From: Selaginella moellendorffii
Lineage: Eukaryota > Streptophyta > Lycopodiopsida > Selaginellales > Selaginellaceae
Direction: 5' to 3'
Assembly (NCBI RefSeq): GCF_000143415.4
Contig: NW_003314290.1
Span: forward strand, 1,074,132-1,138,131
DNA length: 64,000 nucleotides
In this document: positions 1 to 11,508 of the stretch, piece by piece
Numbering within the stretch: the first letter of the stretch is position 1
Layout of the letters: every line of letters starts with the position of its first letter
Made by a program: the position numbers and the translations under genes
Notes under the pieces: model-generated
What the model saw: only the letters and a program-made list of their open reading frames with translations
Databases searched by the model: none
What the model was told of the DNA's origin: nothing

Positions 1-604
1 AATAATGATAATATTCATGAACATGTCCCAAAGTATGAGCACTAGTAGTCACTTCAACTAAACAAAGGCTATCACATCCACCCTAAAAAAATCTGCATCA
101 TCACAAAGTGTTCACAAACATAGTCACTTGGACATAAATAAAATGATTGAAAATTATATAAATTCCTAGCCCTAGGTTGACTAATTGAATCTTTGCTTTG
201 ATACCATGTTACTTGAATGAATTATGATGATTCTTTAGCTGAGATTCCAATTGCACTAGAGAATTATCTTTTGAATTATCTTTCTTGTTCAAGGTGCAAC
301 AACATACCTCCTTCAAATAGCACTACTATAGTTTGACCACACTAAAATTTAAAAGGCCATCCACCAAGCTATCTTGTAGATAACTATTACCTTTTTATTC
401 CTCTCTAGCACCTGATGTAAAATTTACACTTACAAGTTTTTTTTATATCACATATAGACCTCATTCTGATAAGTGTTTGTGATTCCAAATACTATTTTTT
501 GATAGCCAAAAGGTATTTTCCTCTTTTTTTTTTTTTTTGTTCTGTTCATTTATAATATTGTACTCATCAAAAGTACTTGGCAACTAATTCATTTTCTTCA
601 CAAT
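1..604. other. AT-rich intergenic stretch left of copia relic
   Basis: No supported gene. The stretch is AT-rich with T runs near 518-539 and has no convincing reading frame or splice structure. It lies directly upstream of a copia reverse transcriptase relic and may be the decayed integrase part of the same element, but I could not read integrase motifs in it. Confidence 0.4.
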
Positions 605-1215
605 GAGAAGCTATCAAATGGAAATGGGTTTTTAAAGTTAAAACACATTCTGACAATTTTATTGACAAGTTTAAAGCTCAGTTAGTTGTAAAAGGATATT
701 CACAAGTTGCTGGTATGGATTTCCAAGATACATTCTCTTTAGTGGCTTGAAGTACTATTATTCATATATTTCTTGCTCTAGCTATTGAATTTGATTATGA
801 CATTCATCAGATAGATGTGAAGATAATGTTTTTCAATGGTGATTTACAAAAGGAGATCTATATATGAAACAACCAGAAGGATATGTTACCTCTACCAAGA
901 TTTAGTATGTAAGCTTCAATGTTCATTTTATAGACTAAAACAAGTGGTATATACTTGATTTTATAATATCGATTTTTATTTATATAGAGAAGAGTTTCAA
1001 GCTAAGTGCAGATTCAAATCTTTTTTTGAAAGGGACACCACCCTTCTTTGTGATTATTGTTCTTTATATTGATAATACAATTCTCATGATGAATAGCTTG
1101 ATTTTTTTTGCTAATGTTAAGTCCCACTTAAGCACACCTTTTGACATGGTCAAGGCTCTATACATTATTGCTTAGGCATTAAGATCACACATAATTTTGA
1201 TCAAGGTATTTAGTG
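605..1215 (+). mobile_element. Ty1/copia reverse transcriptase relic
   Basis: Reading frames on the plus strand give the order of a copia-type reverse transcriptase: a KWVFKVK block, KAQLVVKGYSQVAGMDFQDT, then IHQIDVKIMFFNGDLQKEIY, then an EGY block, and near 1050-1095 a VLYIDNTIL block matching the YVDD catalytic box region. In-frame stops (for example after FSLVA) and frame shifts break it throughout. No LTRs, PBS or integrase could be assigned, so only a pol fragment is claimed. The family assignment rests on these motifs; the element is dead. Confidence 0.75.
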
Positions 1216-1257
1216 AGACCTGGTAGCATAAACAACTAGTGAGACCTGGTAGCATAA
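1210..1257. repeat. Short tandem direct repeat
   Basis: A unit of about 22 bp containing GTGAGACCTGGTAGCATAAA occurs twice, about 28 bp apart, just after the copia relic and before the 3' end of the TOM1-like gene. Confidence 0.7.
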
Positions 1258-1359
1258 AATTACAGGAGTACTGTACATGCCAGATACTACGTTATTACTC
1301 TTCAACCAAGAACCGTCCACTCAACACAAGATAAAGAAGATGCAAAAAGAAGAATACTC

Positions 1360-2807
1360 CTACCCTGTTCGAATTGTTGATGGGATTGGTTCGTAACCAG
1401 GAGGACCTGGTCTGTTTGGGGGGAGCTTCCTCAATATATAGAGAACCAACGCCGAGGGAAGAATCTCCACAAGCTGGAAGACACGCAAAAGTGTTAGAAC
1501 ATCCATCGTTTTCTTCTTTAGAAGCTTACTAGGTAGACAACGGTGTCCAAAACTGGATGATCCAACACATCTAAATCTCCACGCTTGTCAAATGCAGCCC
1601 ACGCCATCTGGTGAGAGATTAGTTGGCAAACTCATCCTTAAGAAAAAGAGGGAAAAAGAGGAGTTTCTCTTACAATTCCGGATCTGATTGTAAAGCAAGT
1701 GAAGCATATAGCAGTCACAAGGCCGACCTACAAAACAGCTGAGTAGGATAAGATGCCGTGAAAGAGACTGATGTAATTACCTCACGCAGCTTTTTCCTGC
1801 GGCCCTTTGATTCGATGGGAAATCTTTGTAGCATCAAGAACAGCCTGGAAACAAAACAGTCTTTCTCTCCGTCACCAAAAGCTCAACACCGACCTTCCAC
1901 CGTAGAGAAGAAACCCGATCGCTGCACCCAATGACACGCCGGCAAAGAAAATCTTGGAGAAGCTCTCGAGAAGGCCAAGTGGCTTCCACCAGACAATCAG
2001 CCACACAAGGATCTACACATCAAAGCTTGAATAGTTACAGGCTGGAAGAATCGAAGGAGAAAAAAACAGAGAGCAAAAAAGGAAAGAAAAGCGAACCTGG
2101 ATTGTGTAGATGATGGTATTGATCACCACAAAGGTTGGTCTCAGGTTATCCGTCGGAAGGCTCCGAGCCTGGACAAAATCCAAGATTCCGCAAGGAAAGA
2201 GACTATCAATCACCCAAGCAATCAAGATCTCTAGCCTAGATTTACCTGGTGATAAATCTCAGCCCAGAAGAGTACTAGCAAAGTGTACGTCGTGAAGAAC
2301 AAGAGTCCGGGTAAATCCAGAAGAAGTGATTGTAAAATCTACATAAAGCAGTAGAGAAAAAGGAAGAGATCGTTTAGAGAAACTCCAAAAGACTTCAATT
2401 CCTCACCCGGGGCTCAAGGAACTGGACTTGGCGCCGGAAGAAGAACACCACAGCTCGGACTAGCAAACGAAGAGATCAATCCAAAGTTCTAAGATGGAAG
2501 AATCTCACCTCCATTTACAAGGAAATTCAGCAAATGGAAGACCTTCTGCGTGGTCCAGCCATACTCGGGGACGCGAATCTCGATCCGGATGAGTTGTATC
2601 TGCGAGAGAAATCGCCACGATTCCCCAAGAATCAATAGAAAAGACCAGAAAACTAGTCGGATTCCATACCAGGGCGACGAGAGCTACAAGGAGATAGGCG
2701 CCGGAGAGCGAGTAGTAGAATCGATTCTGCCATGCCTTGGACTCGTTGAGAGTGTACCACCAATCCTCCGCGGCGCTGTGGAAATGAAGGAGAAGAAATC
2801 TGGCCAT
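1360..2807 (-). CDS. TOM1/THH family seven-transmembrane protein
   Basis: Multi-exon gene for a TOM1/TOM3/THH1-type membrane protein (DUF1084). In angiosperms these sit in tonoplast and other membranes and act as host factors for tobamovirus replication. Ten exons were placed: 2807-2670, 2599-2509, 2459-2407, 2338-2246, 2168-2097, 2012-1894, 1844-1781, 1727-1674, 1607-1530 and 1473-1360. All phases agree and give 291 aa, the usual family length. Diagnostic blocks are [70 protein letters not shown] and [18 protein letters not shown]. The start at 2807 is the first ATG in frame. Introns are 45-100 bp. Identification is strong; which paralogue (TOM1, TOM3 or THH1) cannot be said. Confidence 0.92.
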
Positions 2808-3158
2808 CGCATCCAAGCTCCTGGCCCCTGCCCTTGCAGGCGCTCGGCCGCCCTCTCTCCCTCCGACCTAAAGCAAATCAGTGTAGGGGCCACGTCAGAT
2901 GACACGTAAACCGCCACGTTTACATAGGATATGCTAGAATATCCACGTTGGATATTTTGATAAAATTCTTTTGGATACCTCAATAGTGAGTTTACAAGAC
3001 AGTCGAGTTCTAGAGTTCCTGTTTTACAAGCAAAGCTTTAGAGTTCCTGGCACACAATCTCGATTAGAAAGCAAACGATGAGCACTTCCGCCACTTACAG
3101 TGTGTCAAAACGTTGGAGTGTTCTTCGAGAGCGCCGAGCTTGTCCTGCCATTGTTTTG
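2808..3158. other. Intergenic: TOM1-like promoter and CWC22 3' region
   Basis: A 351-bp gap between two minus-strand genes. It must hold the TOM1-like promoter and 5' UTR and the 3' UTR of the CWC22 gene. I saw no clear TATA box or extra gene. Confidence 0.5.
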
Positions 3159-5661
3159 CTACTTCTTCCTCCTCTTTTTACTCCTCTCGTCGCCGCTGCT
3201 GTCGGAGTCGGACTCGGACTCGGATTCGCTTGAAGACGAAGATGATGGTTCCGACAACGAGCTCTCGCTGTCTGAGCTTTCGTCGTCGCTGCTCTCCACC
3301 GGCTTCTGCTGCTCCATGATGAACCGGGGCATGTTTTTGAGGTACTCTCGCAAGCTGTCCGTGAGACCACCCAGACCGATGGAAGTGAAGAAGTTGATGG
3401 CGAAGCGTGTGTTCTTCGGGTTGTCCCGCGGGAAGATGCCGCCCACGTTTCTCTGCATCTGCTCGTCTGGGTCTGTGAGGCGTTCGTTCAGCTTTTGCAG
3501 TCCCAGATGCTCCGAAAGCTCCTGAATAGAGAGAAAAGTGAGCAAACGAGAAACCAAAATGCAAAAGCTCATACCTGGAACAGGATCTTGATGAAGATAC
3601 GAGACGATGATGTCGTCGCCTCCTCGGTCAAGTTGATGTACTCGAGAGTTGTCCATGGAAGAGCGTCCGTCCCTAGCAAATGCGCAAAGAACTTGGCCAC
3701 GTTCCTGAGCTTGTTCGTTTCTAGCCTGTGTATTGTTGTGTACTGGCCGAGGAAGCACTCGTCAAAATGTTGCTGGAACACTTGGTTGATCATGCAAAAT
3801 CGCTGGCCCAAAAGCCCATAGTATCTCAGGTACGTCCGTTCTTGGCTGCAGCATTCTAAAAGCATGATACACAGTTCTTTCTGCAGAGACGTGTAGGATC
3901 ATTAGCCACAAATATTGAAAGAAAAGAAGGAACATACCTCTTGGCCTGGTTCCAGCTTTATCTTTAAAAGCTTATGGCCAGCCTCTTCAAAATCGACACT
4001 TGACATGATCGTTAGATATATGGTACGCCTGAGGTTCACCAAGTTTGTTTCTGTGAGGTCTTGGATGCTCTGCGAAGGATCATCTTCATCTTCTTCTTCT
4101 TCGCCCTCGTCTTCATCGTCCTCCTCTTCGGAACCAGAGGCTGACCCATCCTTTTCCTCTTTTTCGTCACCGAGAATGCTGTTCTTAATGGTCTCGTATT
4201 TCTTCTCATTCTCCAAGTAATCAGGATCCGGAGCAAAGATGTCTGGAGGCACGAGAAACGTGAGATAAGATCAGGTACGCTTTTTGGACTTACCAAGGCG
4301 ACTTTCTGGATCCAGGTCCTTGTCTAGAAGGGAAATCTGATGTGTTTCCTGGTCACCTTCTTCAACAAGATCCAATTCTGAGATTATTGCTGGATGTCCC
4401 TGCGCAGACCATGACAATTTGAGTCTAAAACATTGAAAGACAGAACAAGTTCATACCTGAAAGTTCGATTTTCGTAAAGCAAAAACTCCCTCGATCATGA
4501 ATTGAACACGTTTGTCGATCTCTCCCTCGTGAAGAACAGCTCGGAACCGATCGAAAATCACTGCCAGAAAAGCGTCAGATGATTTAAAAGAATGTCCACA
4601 CGAAAAACATACTCTGAAAGCACTTGGGAGAAATCTCCAGCAAATACGCTCCACACTCCTTGAGAAATCCAACAGCCACCTAAATGGACAATGCATATTG
4701 GTACCAAGGATCGCCAAAATTCCATACTCTTACCTCTATACTATCATCTGTAGGATTTTCCAGCAGGAGCATTAGCAACTCAAGTGCAATCACTTCATGG
4801 GCAACTCGTTGATTAACAAGATGCGCCAGGAACTTTGTCACTGCGAGTAAAACGGGCTGGAAATAAAGGAAAGAAAAACCAAGCTCAGTAGAATAAAGAG
4901 AGAAAAACAAACACCATTACCTTGTCATTTCTTTTGAAGGCCCTGCGAAACTGTAGGATGATTCTTGTCAGCAGCAATCCTCCAAGAGCTGGAAACTTGG
5001 TGTTGATCACAGCAACAAGGCCGGCAAACACGTGTGTGAAAGCAGGCGAGGCCATCTGCGACTTCATGCACGATCTCGCAAACAATCCTCTCCCCCGGAT
5101 CAAGTTCTCGGCAATGAGCTCCTTGAGGATGTTCCGGATGTTGGAAGTGTTCACCTTGTTCACGAGACCATTGATACTCTTGCGCAGAGCATCCCAGGCC
5201 ATCCTCTGGTACTCCACGCTCGTCTTGTCTTTCACATCCCTCATCATCTGGGCGAGCTTGAAAGGAGGAATATATGTCCCTCCACTCCTACCCGCAGGAA
5301 GCACAATCTTCTCCTCTTTGGCATCGTCGTCTCGCCGCTTGCTAGCATCTTCGTCTCGCCCCCTTCTGCTAGAATCCTCGCCTCGCCCCCTTCTGCTAGA
5401 ATCTTCGTCTCGCCCTCGCCTGCTAGAATCTTCCCGTCTGCTGGCATCTTCGTCTCGCCCCCGCCAGCGATCTTCGTCCCTGGCGTCGTCGCGGCGCCTC
5501 TTATCTTGATCGCTCGATCTCCGACCTCTGTCTCCATCTTCATCACGGCCCTTGCGTTTGCTGCGGCGCTCATCATAGTCTTCCCTGCGCTCCTCTCTGG
5601 CGCCATGGTTTAGATCGCCGCCATACCTGTCAGATGCCGGTACCGCCACTGCCGCAGCCAT
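3159..5661 (-). CDS. CWC22: Pre-mRNA-splicing factor CWC22
   Basis: Homologue of CWC22, a spliceosome component that, in characterised systems, escorts eIF4A3 into the exon junction complex. The N-terminus (about residues 10-130) is rich in Arg/Asp/Ser with repeated EDSSRRGR-type units. A MIF4G domain follows, beginning near [19 protein letters not shown] and running through [20 protein letters not shown] and [20 protein letters not shown]. An acidic linker leads to an MA3 domain ([24 protein letters not shown], then [19 protein letters not shown]). The C-terminus is Ser/Asp/Glu-rich and ends in a Lys/Arg cluster. Eight exons are read; the first is 5661-4921, the second 4856-4734 and the last contains the stop at 3159. 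The ATG at 5661 is chosen because the 30 codons upstream only open on a non-ATG codon. The gene is divergent from CCDC124, about 100 bp apart. Confidence 0.93.
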
Positions 5662-5762
5662 TGCTCCACTCCCAAGAACCCTAATTCTCACTCATATCTT
5701 TTAGGGTTCGTCAGAGATAAATGGGATATCTCTTTAGGGTTCCTGAGAGAGGGGGAGAGAAA
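5662..5762. promoter_or_regulatory. Divergent promoter CWC22/CCDC124 with telo-box motifs
   Basis: Only 101 bp separate two opposed start codons. The gap contains AACCCTAA at 5677-5684 and TTAGGGTT at 5701-5708 and 5734-5741. These match the plant telo-box, which is common in promoters of ribosome and other housekeeping genes. The motifs are seen; shared regulation is inference. Confidence 0.6.
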
Positions 5763-6458
5763 ATGCCGAAGAAGATGGGGATCAACAGCAAGGCGGAGGA
5801 GGCGCGATCGCGCAAGGCCGAGGCGGAATCAGAGCGCAAGGATCGCGAGTCCAAGGACAAGGAGGACAGGTACTGGCAGGAGCTGGAAGGCCCCAAATCG
5901 AGGTCGAGCAAGAAGCGCGAAGAGGAAGCCGAGAAGAAGGCCGAGATCCTGGCCAAGAAGGCCGAGGCGCGGCGGCTGGCCGAGAAGGAGGAGCGCGAGA
6001 TGGAGGGCTACGGCAAAAAGGTGGACAAGAAATCCCTGCGCGTGGGCGTTGGATCCCCGGCGGTTCCCAAAGTGACGGCGGTGGAGCTGGAGCGGCAGAG
6101 GGAGGCGGAGGCGGCGCGGCTGGCGGCGCTAGCGGCGGAGACCAAGCGGCGGGAGATGCGAGCCACGGATGAGCAGGAGTATGAGAAGATGGTGGCGGTG
6201 GAGAACGTGAACAGGGCGGAGGATCTGATCGAGGCCAGGAGTGTGGAGGCGGCCATCGCCCAGATGGCCATCCCGGACGAGCTCCCGGTGGATCGCCACC
6301 CGGAGAAGCGCGCGAGGGCGAGCTACAAGGCGTTTGAGGAGGTGGAGCTGGCCAAGCTCAAGGCGGACAAGCCCGGATTGACGCACACGCAGTACAAGGA
6401 TTTGCTGTGGAAGCTGTGGAAGAAATCTCCAGACAATCCTTTGAACCAGGTGGGCTAG
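5763..6458 (+). CDS. CCDC124/Lso2-like ribosome-associated protein
   Basis: Intronless 231-aa protein of the CCDC124 (DUF1014) family. Human CCDC124 and yeast Lso2 bind idle 80S ribosomes and aid recovery from dormancy. The family start MPKKMGINSKAEEARSRK is present, followed by a long charged coiled coil (about residues 15-150, Lys/Glu/Ala/Arg-rich). The conserved C-terminal block DRHPEKRARASYKAFEE and the terminal motif WKKSPDNPLNQ are both present. The ATG at 5763 is preferred over an in-frame ATG at 5721 because family members begin MPKK. The GC-rich coding bias is stronger than in neighbouring genes. A CT-dinucleotide run follows the stop. Confidence 0.93.
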   Translation: MPKKMGINSKAEEARSRKAEAESERKDRESKDKEDRYWQELEGPKSRSSKKREEEAEKKAEILAKKAEARRLAEKEEREMEGYGKKVDKKSLRVGVGSPAVPKVTAVELERQREAEAARLAALAAETKRREMRATDEQEYEKMVAVENVNRAEDLIEARSVEAAIAQMAIPDELPVDRHPEKRARASYKAFEEVELAKLKADKPGLTHTQYKDLLWKLWKKSPDNPLNQVG

Positions 6459-6765
6459 AAAGAACTCTCTCTCTCTCTCTCGTGGAACTCTCCTCGGCAA
6501 GTTCTAGTATGATCTTAGGTGGGGTGATTGGAAAAACTCCAGCCAGCGCGTAGGTAGTTAACGAGCACGAACGAACGAATGCTAAGGGCTGCTAGGAAAA
6601 TAAATGTACGAGCTCGAGATCGAGTTCTATGGTCTTTTGGATCCTCCAAAACGAGTAGCATGGGAGCACCAGCAGCTTTGAGCTGGAAAAACAATGGACT
6701 CTTTTATGGCGATGGGCGATGGCTATGGCTTCCACTGCGATTGCGAAGATAATGCATTGAAAAAC
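6459..6765. other. Convergent 3' region CCDC124/PP2C
   Basis: A 307-bp gap between two convergent genes that should hold both 3' UTRs. A (CT)n run lies at about 6464-6480. No further gene is visible. Confidence 0.5.
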
Positions 6766-7772
6766 TTACGCGTGGAAGCGCACCACGATGCAAGAGATAT
6801 CATCCCTGCTCTTCTTCTGGACGGCTGTGTTTGTCAAACACTTCGCTGCCTCCTCCGGGTCTTTGATGCCTCGGATCAAGTCCACTGCCACTTGGTTCTC
6901 GATCACCTGAGCGTTACATTTCAATCTGAGACGTCAAACAGCAAAACCACGAGATCGAGCGCATACCTTCCAGAGTCCATCGCTTCCGAGGATCATAAAC
7001 TCGGACCTCTCGCTCAGGATAACTTCGCAGACGTGGGGCTCGGCGCTTAGATGTTGCTTCAAGCTCTTGTCACCAAAGGCGCGTGCCACCGCAAGTTGGC
7101 CATCAACGCGTGCTACATCTCCTACATGGACGAGATCACGAAAGCGATGCTTAGAAGAAAAGAAAAGAGATACACTTTTCTTTTGACTAGCAGTTACCTG
7201 GAAAATGAGTGACATGACCCCCTCGGCTTTCCACCAGCTGACGTTCAGCGCTGGGTTCGTGGTCTACAGAGAGTTGCTTGGCTTCGCCGGCTTCGCACAG
7301 TACCGCTCGAGAGTCTCCAACGTTTGCAACCAGCAGCCTTTTGTTGTCGACGACAATAGCAGTGACTGCAGTGGAGCCGCCAGGATGCGACATTTGCAAG
7401 ATCACAGCATCAGTGCTGTGGTACGCGTTTTCCAGGGCCGTTTTCGGATTGCAAAAGAGATCAGGCTGATGCAGAAGCGAAAAAGCCAGTCAGTACCGAA
7501 AGGGAAATGGAGAGTCTGTGTATTACCTCGTCAAGGATAGTGTCGAACAAGTTCTCCTCGAGATAATCGGCGACATCTCTCCCTAGGTGTCCGTCATACA
7601 CCGCGAAAAGCCCGAGCTTGTGTCCCTTGAACTCCTTGTACAAGCTCACCAGCACATCCTCCATGGGATGCCTTGCCTTGCCTTTGATCTTGGAGAAGCC
7701 GTGCATGACATGGAACGATTCCCCCTTGCCCGTCTCTCGAGAGGAGTTGAAGGAGAAGACCCTGGGAGCCAT
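6766..7772 (-). CDS. Protein phosphatase 2C (PP2C)
   Basis: Ser/Thr phosphatase of the metal-dependent PPM/PP2C family. Exons 7772-7527, 7465-7198, 7121-6967 and 6906-6766 join in phase. Motifs in order: KGKARHPMED, LGLFAVYDGHLG (metal-binding Asp), HPGGSTAVTAIV, LLVANVGDSRAVL, GQLAVARAFGDKSLK, FMILGSDGLWK (metal Asp) and the C-terminal SRDDISCIVVRF (metal Asp). The expected metal ligands are therefore visible. The protein is short, with little outside the catalytic core, like the small plant PP2Cs that lack regulatory domains. The start codon follows directly after a good 3' splice site, so the 5' UTR is probably spliced. It has the opposite orientation to CCDC124 and lies 3' of APC4. Confidence 0.9.
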
Positions 7773-8326
7773 CTGCAAGCCCCTTCCCCTGAGAAATCCA
7801 TATAGACGACTGAAAAGTCCACAGCACCTTATGGAGATCATTGAGCTTGAAACACATGTGGGATTCCTGCTGCTCCTGCGAACCATAAAGCCGCGATAAC
7901 CCTGTGGAAGTGCGGAAGTTGAAAATGTCTTCAACGAAAGGTCTAAGCCACTACCATTTTGCCGGAAGAAGTGTCTTACCAGCAACAGAACCAGTCAAAA
8001 AAGGAGGAGCTCACGCAAGCAGCAAGCAACAGGCTAGACTTACCCCAGTCGCTCACGGTGCGTGTTCTACGACAAATCCAGGAGAACCGAGCCGTTTCAA
8101 AGGCGTTTGTACACCATCCCAGCAAGCGCCTTATAACCGGAAGCTTTGATTCAGTACCAGCTATCGCCTGGCAGAGCTTCAGGAATAGCCAGCGAAAAAA
8201 TTCATTCCATTACCTCCTTGGGTCCACAGAAACTCGAAAGGAGCAACGAACAGGCTGGCGCCGCGTGGCAAAGCCGTATAACCAGCGTCACAGCAAAGTA
8301 GAGATTTCGAAAAAATGAAGTACCTG
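7773..8326 (-). other. PP2C 5' leader/promoter and APC4 3' region
   Basis: A 554-bp stretch between two minus-strand genes. A 3' splice site directly precedes the PP2C start, so part of this is likely a spliced 5' UTR; the rest is APC4 3' UTR and PP2C promoter. No independent gene is supported. Confidence 0.45.
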
Positions 8327-11300
8327 TCAATCATCCTTTTCTTCCTCGTCTTCTTCCAGATCGTAAAGCATTGCTCGCTTTTGAGCAGCGAAAACGCACG
8401 CAAGCCCTCTTGAAGCTGGAATCAAACGATAAAGAAGACTCGAGGCAAAACTTAGCTCATACCACTAACGGCGATGGGAGGGATCACGTCAAGCTGAAGG
8501 ATGGATCGAGATTTGCCGCTCCTCAAGCCGACGAATGCAAGAGCATCCTGCACGTTCCAGGTTAGTCTCATGTCCAACGACACAACTGTAACTCACGTTC
8601 GACGTGCAAAACCGGAGAATTTCCCCCGCCTCGTTAGTCTGCGACTTCAATGATATAAAAGGCAGCTCTTCCAGCTCCAATACCATAATCCACGCCTGAC
8701 TGCCACCACACTGAGGTAATCTTTCATTGAGTAGCAAAAGCAGTTGTTTCTCCTGCGACCAAGAATAGACCACTCAGTAAATGACCGTCGCGGTTGGCAG
8801 TTCGTACCTTGTACAAGGAAAAATCCAAACAGGTAAGGTGTTCATTGAGTTGCAGGACCACGGCTTCAACTTCGTTTCCATCGGAGCCCATGCTTTGGGA
8901 GTTGAAGCCACGAAGTACACCGATATGATTCGGCCCGTCTGTATGAATCTCAAAGCATGTATAATCAACAAAACTGGGGGTTTCCGTTTTCATCTGTAGA
9001 ATGGACAAAACCTGCGGATCTGAAAATAATAAAGTAGAGCCTACCTCATAGTATGTGCACGATAACGGAAGAAGCTTGGGGAACTCACAGAGGAAGAGAT
9101 GACTTTTAAAACACAACCTAGGGGAGATTACAGCGACGGGCTTAGATATGGCAGCTCGCCAGCTGCAGGAAGAGAATGTGAGCCTTTACCTAGCAAAGTA
9201 AGTGCGCCTACCTGTCACACAGACAATTGAGCTGCTGAAAGAGTGTCCTTTGGAGGAACTTGACGTCTTGAAATCCGCCAAGCAAAAGAAGTTCTTCAGC
9301 TTTCGACAAGTCCTCTTCACTGCAACAGATAACATTAATGTCGTCAAAAGCTGAACATGGTTATACATACAACCCAATGTTCGGTAGAACACCTTCCGAA
9401 ATTACATGTGGTCCAATGAGATCTGAGTCGAACTGTTGTCTCAAAAATGTCGCGATGGCTGTACTGGTTTGAAAGAAGAGGAGGTTTTAGCAGGACGAAA
9501 CAAACATAGACACTACGTGGTACCTGTTGATGGGCTCTGTATGCAAGGGTGAAGTCTCGGCATTAAATAGTCGCAGCGATTTTGTAAGCCATACGAAGAA
9601 GAGACGATACTAGAAACTTTAACGGGTAAGTACAAATCGAAAGTTTGTAAGCCGTAATAATGTTTACCTGTCCAACCGTGTCACTCACTACATGAAGAAA
9701 TCGTTCCACTTGCACCATTAGCATTCCTGCGTTCTCCATGACAGAGTTAACCAGAACTTCGTCTAGACCGATGGATTGCAGCTGACTACGCCAACGTGAC
9801 AGCCCAAGGAGCTCGCCAATCCTGAATGCTAAAATCTCTGCGGCAGGCTTCACCGACTTACAGTTAACCATTGCACTTCAAAACAAATGCTTACTTGAAG
9901 ATGATCAGCTATAAGAACCTGAATCTCCCTCCCGGCAGTATCAATGCTTTTTCCAAGTTTTTTCAGTCCCTGGAAGTGATCATGTTAACGCAAATAGAGC
10001 AAGGAACCTCCATACCCCTTCTCCTAATGTAACAGCAAGGAACTGATGGAGGGAGACACTTGCTGAGCCACAAGCCAGAAGGGTCAGGAGCTCATCACGT
10101 GGTGTTGACAGCGATCCTGCCACAAAGGTTCGATGTTGACAAGAATACAAAATAAAAAGCTTACCATTTTCACGGAGGAGTGACTGAAATGCACTAAATT
10201 TGTCGGCAAACGCGCTCATCGCATCAACCCAGTGTCTTCTCATGACCGTCAAAGTTGTTTGCAGAACTTCTAGCAGCTCTTCAATGCTGGAAGCCTGTAG
10301 TGCAACTTGACGAATTTCATTGCGCCTGCAAATAGAGCTTTAGTTTCGACCATATCTTCCAAAAATACCCACCGACTGTTAAGCAAAGTAGTATCGACTG
10401 AGATGGAGACTAGTCCCGAGTTTTTATCTTGGTCATGGCAAAGCAGGATCATGTTGCATAGGTCGCCAGAGAGCATCACCTGTAGATATCATTCTTCGAG
10501 GTTAGAAACGCTACCACGATCAGAGAAACAGAATACCTTCACAGCTGATAGTTGCTTCCAATTGGGAAAGTTGTGTAAGTTCTAGAGGGTATTCACGTTA
10601 GACGCCACCAAGTTAAAGTGAAGCATACCAGTTCTCCAATGGCAAACAAGCCAAATGCGTTGAGGCAAACAAGCCCATTGCTGTCGCTGCTGCACAAGAT
10701 GTTGAGGTACTGCTCAGAGTGTTTCGATGCCGCATTCTGAGAAATGTTTTCTTGATCATCCCCAGAAGCAAATGCGCCAGCCATATCAAACGCAGGGCCT
10801 GTTCCTGGCATTGCTGGTGGCTTTGGCGGTGGAGGAAAAAATCTCGAAGTTCGATCTTCATGTAAAGTGGAACCCTGTATCAAACAATGAAACGCTTCTA
10901 GCATGAAAAAAGAGAAAGAATGCTGCTCTAAGTACCTGTGATCGAGCAGACCTTTCTTCCACCCAGTAGACACACTGAACCGAGGCCTTGTGCGCTTCAA
11001 GTGTTCTCAAAACCTCGCCATTCTGGAAGGAAAAGCTCACAACAATATACACCAATGCAACGATAAGAACCTCGACATCGTGAAGAGATATTTCGCCATT
11101 TTCGTGCCCGACTGCTAGAGCCTTTCCATCGGGACGCCAGCATATAGCAGTGATCCTCTTCTCTGTTCCAATCATTAGTAAAATCTCACATCAAATGCAT
11201 CGAACGTCTTTTACCCGGAGAAATCGTCCACAGCTTCTGCCAGTTGAATCGATGGACCGTGAGCTGATGATCCGTGCTCACCATTGCGAGCAAATCCTTC

Positions 11301-11447
11301 TCCGGATTCCAAGACGCGATCTCCACCTGAGAGAAAGAATGCGCGCTTTGCCGAGAGAAATCCACCGCCTAGAAACATTACCTGGCAAGCGATCGGCTTA
11401 TCCAGATGAAGCGTGAAATGCATCGCCTGGGGGTCTTGATCCGCCAT
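8327..11447 (-). CDS. APC4: Anaphase-promoting complex subunit 4
   Basis: Subunit 4 of the APC/C ubiquitin ligase, a scaffold subunit needed for metaphase-anaphase exit. The N-terminal APC4 WD40 part reads [20 protein letters not shown], later [40 protein letters not shown] and a [17 protein letters not shown] segment, then [20 protein letters not shown]. The central helical APC4 domain gives [36 protein letters not shown] and QVERFLHVV. The C-terminal end reads [20 protein letters not shown] followed by an acidic tail and the stop at 8327. The gene is split by many short introns; internal borders were not all fixed. ATG 11447 is the first in frame. It is head to head with the CENP-O-like gene, 61 bp apart. 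Confidence 0.92.
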
Positions 11448-11508
11448 TGCCCACAAAAACCTCGCCTAAACCCTAAAATATGGCCACGTCACATAGTGAG
11501 CCCTAACA
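11448..11508. promoter_or_regulatory. 61-bp divergent promoter APC4/CENP-O with telo-box
   Basis: The two ATGs face away from each other across 61 bp. The gap contains AAACCCTAAA at 11468-11477, a telo-box match. With so little space, the 5' UTRs must be very short or the transcripts must start inside the opposite gene. Confidence 0.6.

Noticed and set aside
5662-5691. Upstream extension of CWC22 (codons before the ATG at 5661)
   Set aside because: The extension opens on GTG, not ATG, and lies in the short divergent promoter.
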